Under the pieces are notes generated by a model that had not been told where the DNA came from, did not search any database, and saw nothing but the letters and a program-made list of their open reading frames with translations. Shown here piece after piece: positions 61,105 through 64,000 of a stretch of 64,000 nucleotides of DNA. The translations under genes and the position numbers were made by a program. This DNA comes from Linanthus parryae. Taxonomy: Eukaryota > Streptophyta > Magnoliopsida > Ericales > Polemoniaceae. The DNA lies in NCBI GenBank assembly GCA_023055425.1, contig JALGPY010000002.1, positions 140,179,927 to 140,243,926 on the forward strand, in the 5' to 3' direction. Numbering within the stretch: the stretch's first letter is position 1; every line of letters begins with the position of its first letter.

Positions 61105-61358
61105 CTTGAATTTTTAGCACCAAATCATTGAGTATGTGCCATCATTGTGCCAAACTCTACATTTAGCACAGTAGTAGGGGAAATCAGAGATCCCCACATA
61201 ATCCTCGTTGCTCCACATGCTCATTACGTCTCCAGCTTCCTGTGTTCCTCCAAAAACTAACTCACAAGAAACCCGTGAAGCACATAAATAGAAACAAAAT
61301 AAATAATTTTAAAATAAAATTACTCTAAACTAACTCCAAACTAAATAATCTACCGCTG

Positions 61359-61376
61359 TCCCCGACAACGACGCCA
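61359..61376 (-). other. Primer binding site, tRNA-Asp type, second copy
   Basis: Same as 7901-7918 with one substitution (CCCCGACAACG here). Confidence 0.7.
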
Positions 61377-61382
61377 AAAACT

Positions 61383-63011
61383 TGACACTCTTTCTTACGT
61401 GTTACCGCAAGTGCACGGTTCAAGTAATATAGGGTAATATTTCAACCCTGAGTTATCGATTCCACTAGGAAAAGCTTGAGATTATTTAATAAGTTATTAA
61501 CTTAGAGTACTGTAACAGGAGGAAGAATTTGATTAACTAAGGGGTCACCAACAAACAAGTGACTGAAATTAAATAACAACTAAACTAATATTTTTGGTTT
61601 TTTATTTTATTAAAACAATTATGGAGAATCTAGGCATTCTCTAGATCACCTAGGACTGTATATGATTTCCGTATTAGCTATGTAACACGTTAAGTCTATT
61701 TTAGTTAAGCCGGGTAAAAGCACTGACAATCTCCTCTCGGTCTCATGTCCTTCTACGTCACGGTTTACTTGGTGTCCTGTTGGTCCACCTACATCTACCG
61801 GTCCGTTCTAGTAGGCTAACGACAGTGCATGGAATGATGTCCTCTCAGACCACCACCACACGAACACCTCACTATCTCCGACCGAATCTACCCACTAAGG
61901 CCAATCCTACACACTTCTCTTCTCATTCTCAGTGATTAAGGATTGTTGTTCATATCTCATCACAACTAGGTCTAAGTCGCTCTCACACACTCGCTAGCTA
62001 ATTAACAAGTCTAGTTAGTTACTCCATTCTGGCCAAGGAAAAAGCATAATATATGAACAATTAGCTAAAAAAACGACTAACATTAAGCAAGATCACAATC
62101 TATGAAGAACACGAAGATTCAAGAGTTATAAATTCATACCCTAACCGTGTCAATAGACTAAGATCTTCAATAAGTTCATGAAATCAAATGCCATCCAATA
62201 GATCAAATCAAAAAGAATGAAACAAAGCCTTTAATCTGGAAAATATAATAGTCAAAATAAACCCTAGGCTCCCTAGAGAAGCCTAGAAAAATATCTAGCT
62301 ACTACTTGAAATCTTAGAAACACGACAAAGTTTCTCCATACAAGTGATTAAAAGAGGGAAGAAGAGATCAAACACTAGAAATCGTGAAGTTTGCGCGATC
62401 CGGGCTCTTCTCCTTGCTTGAGGTTGCTTCCAATGGAGTCTCCTTGCTCTCCTCCTTGTTCATGTCTCTCTCGAAACGTGAATGGTTTTAGCTCCGTGAC
62501 ATATCGTTAGTAATTGCACAATAGCCCCCTGAAATCTGCTTCTAACTTCGTCGGGCCATAACTTCTTCGCATGAACTCGGATTTAGCTCCGTGACATATC
62601 GTTTGAAATCTCTCTAAGTCTACTTTCATTTGGAACTGGTCTCACGTCCAAATTATTTGTAGATATCCAGCTAGTATCAAAATAGTGCAAACTGGTAATC
62701 CAAACTCCTCCAATTCGGCTTGTCTTCACTCCACTTGAGCTCCGGTTGTTTCCGAAGTTCGTTCCATGCCTCCTATCAACCGATTAGCAGCCGTTCCTGC
62801 CAAGAAAACATGAACAAACATACCAAGCGATCATATTTGACAAATAACAATGAAATATGAATAGAAAACACCCGGAATAACAATATAGCACATGGTGAAC
62901 AACAAGTGATAAAACGACCTTTATTCTCTAACTTTGGGCTCAAATCACTCTCAAATACCTATTAACATGTAGTAAATGCTAAATAATTATAGATCCTAAA
63001 TGGCGCTATCA
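61383..63011 (-). mobile_element. LTR-X, second copy
   Basis: Matches 7925-9553: TGATAGCGCC start at 63011, GTGTCA end at 61383. Few substitutions. Again a single LTR without a partner in view. Confidence 0.7.
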
Positions 63012-64000
63012 ACTTCCTTACCCAGCTGTTAGACCAAGACTGGAATTTAGATTCATATTTAGGGTAAACCATGTTACGTGGTCTAACCCCTTTTCGAACC
63101 CAAATTTGTCTAACATGTCCTTAAAGTTGAAATGGAAATTTTTTTCTCATTGTTTGAGGGTCTCTTCTTCTGAAAGGACAATTCATTTTAACATGAACTG
63201 TTTTGTTGCAGTAATGGCACTTAGGAGCAGTATTGTTACTAGCTTTTACAAATTTGGTATTGTTCTTTCTAGGATAATTTGGATTGTAACCAATACCAGC
63301 TTTGTGAAGAGTCTGTTAGCTTCCTCCAAGAATCAAGTCCAAATTGTGTTCTGAGCCAGTAATTTTTGTCATTGCATACTTAGGATCTTGAAGTTTCTCA
63401 GTTAGAGTAGTATTTTGTGCCACCAATTCATCACAGTGATGTCTTCTAGCAAGAATTTTGTCACTCAGTAAAGAGTTCTCATTAACTACTTTCTTGACTT
63501 TAGTTTTCAAGTCCTTGAAACTGGTTTCCAAGGCTTTGAAATCTCTGTCATAGTTCTTCTAAGAATTTTTAAGGATTTTATTTTTACAAACAGGTTCCAC
63601 GTTTTCTTTTGCTTGCTCATGAACTTTTTCTTTCAAATTTCTAATCTCTTTCAGATAGTCCTTCTCATTTAAAAGCATTGTTCTAAGCTAGCCAGTGAGA
63701 ACATCTGTTGGTTTAGAACTCAAATATTTTACCATTACCTCAATGTTCTTTTCATAATTTTCATCATGCTTGGCCATAAGGCAGAGGTAGGCTTCTTCCT
63801 CCTCAGATTCAGAATCACTAAAGGAATCAAATCACTCCAGGAGGCTACCATAGCTTTCTTCTTTCTGTCATGGTCTTTCTTCTGAAATGACTTTCTTTTC
63901 TTATGTGTATAGTCTCTGATAAGTGTCCTGCATCACCACACTCAAATTAATTCATTAACTTAGCATTATTACCATGACAGACAACTTTACCTTTGTAATC
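63012..64000 (-). pseudogene. gag: Copia gag remnant, second copy, cut by window end
   Basis: Matches 9554-10542. The CCHC knuckle CHYCNKTVHVKMNC is at about 63184-63225 and the coiled-coil stretch at 63316-63531. Whether the Copia LTRs and the Tat insertion follow, as in the first copy, lies beyond the window. Confidence 0.75.

Larger units (their letters stand above)
57747..61358 (-). mobile_element. Interior of the non-autonomous Ty3-type element, second copy
   Basis: Matches 4288-7900 with scattered substitutions and small T-run indels that shift the offset from 53459 to 53458. Contains the same purine tracts, hairpin, palindrome cluster and degenerate frame. Confidence 0.75.

Noticed and set aside
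53460..64000. A new independent set of insertions
   Set aside because: All junctions and decay marks match 1-10542 at a constant offset, so it is one duplicated block.

Overview
This is a repeat-only window from a large-genome flowering plant, probably a eudicot. I see no host gene, rRNA, tRNA or organelle DNA. The evidence is plant-type LTR retrotransposons of the Ty3 and Copia classes with plant tRNA-type primer sites, a CACTA-like DNA transposon, Stowaway MITEs, and plant GT-AG introns inside a retroelement gene.

Layout. (1) 1-4287 is an LTR here called LTR-A, read on the minus strand, cut by a 2.3-kb CACTA-like element at 1149-3465. (2) 4288-7900 is the non-coding or degenerate interior of a large non-autonomous Ty3 element. 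It runs into a tRNA-Asp-type primer site (7901-7918) and an unrelated LTR-X (7925-9553). (3) 9554-13530 is a decayed Copia element on the minus strand: a gag remnant, a Met-type primer site, and two LTRs separated by only a polypurine tract. (4) 13532 to about 24187 is a Tat-lineage Ty3 element on the plus strand, inserted in the outer Copia LTR. It has a 5' LTR, primer site, broken gag, protease, RT, two RNase H domains, a doubled zinc-binding module, integrase, a 54-bp minisatellite and a spliced antisense gene. Its 3' LTR is missing. (5) 24273-53392 is a head-to-tail array of ten units of about 2.87 kb. Each is one LTR-A (about 2.04 kb) plus about 0.83 kb of interior, so neighbouring units share LTRs. 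(6) 53393-64000 repeats the sequence of 1-10542 almost base for base, including the CACTA insertion.

How the parts relate. The array looks like a non-autonomous LTR element amplified by unequal recombination into a satellite-like block. Marker variants record the steps: two adjacent units carry a Stowaway MITE at the same site, four adjacent units form a homogeneous block, and interior subtypes run b b c d e e e e d c. The array lies between two copies of the same CACTA-marked flank 53.46 kb apart, so the locus has a second, larger repeat period. No element here is intact. The only reading frame that still looks functional over several hundred codons is the antisense spliced gene in the Tat element, and its 5' end is truncated.
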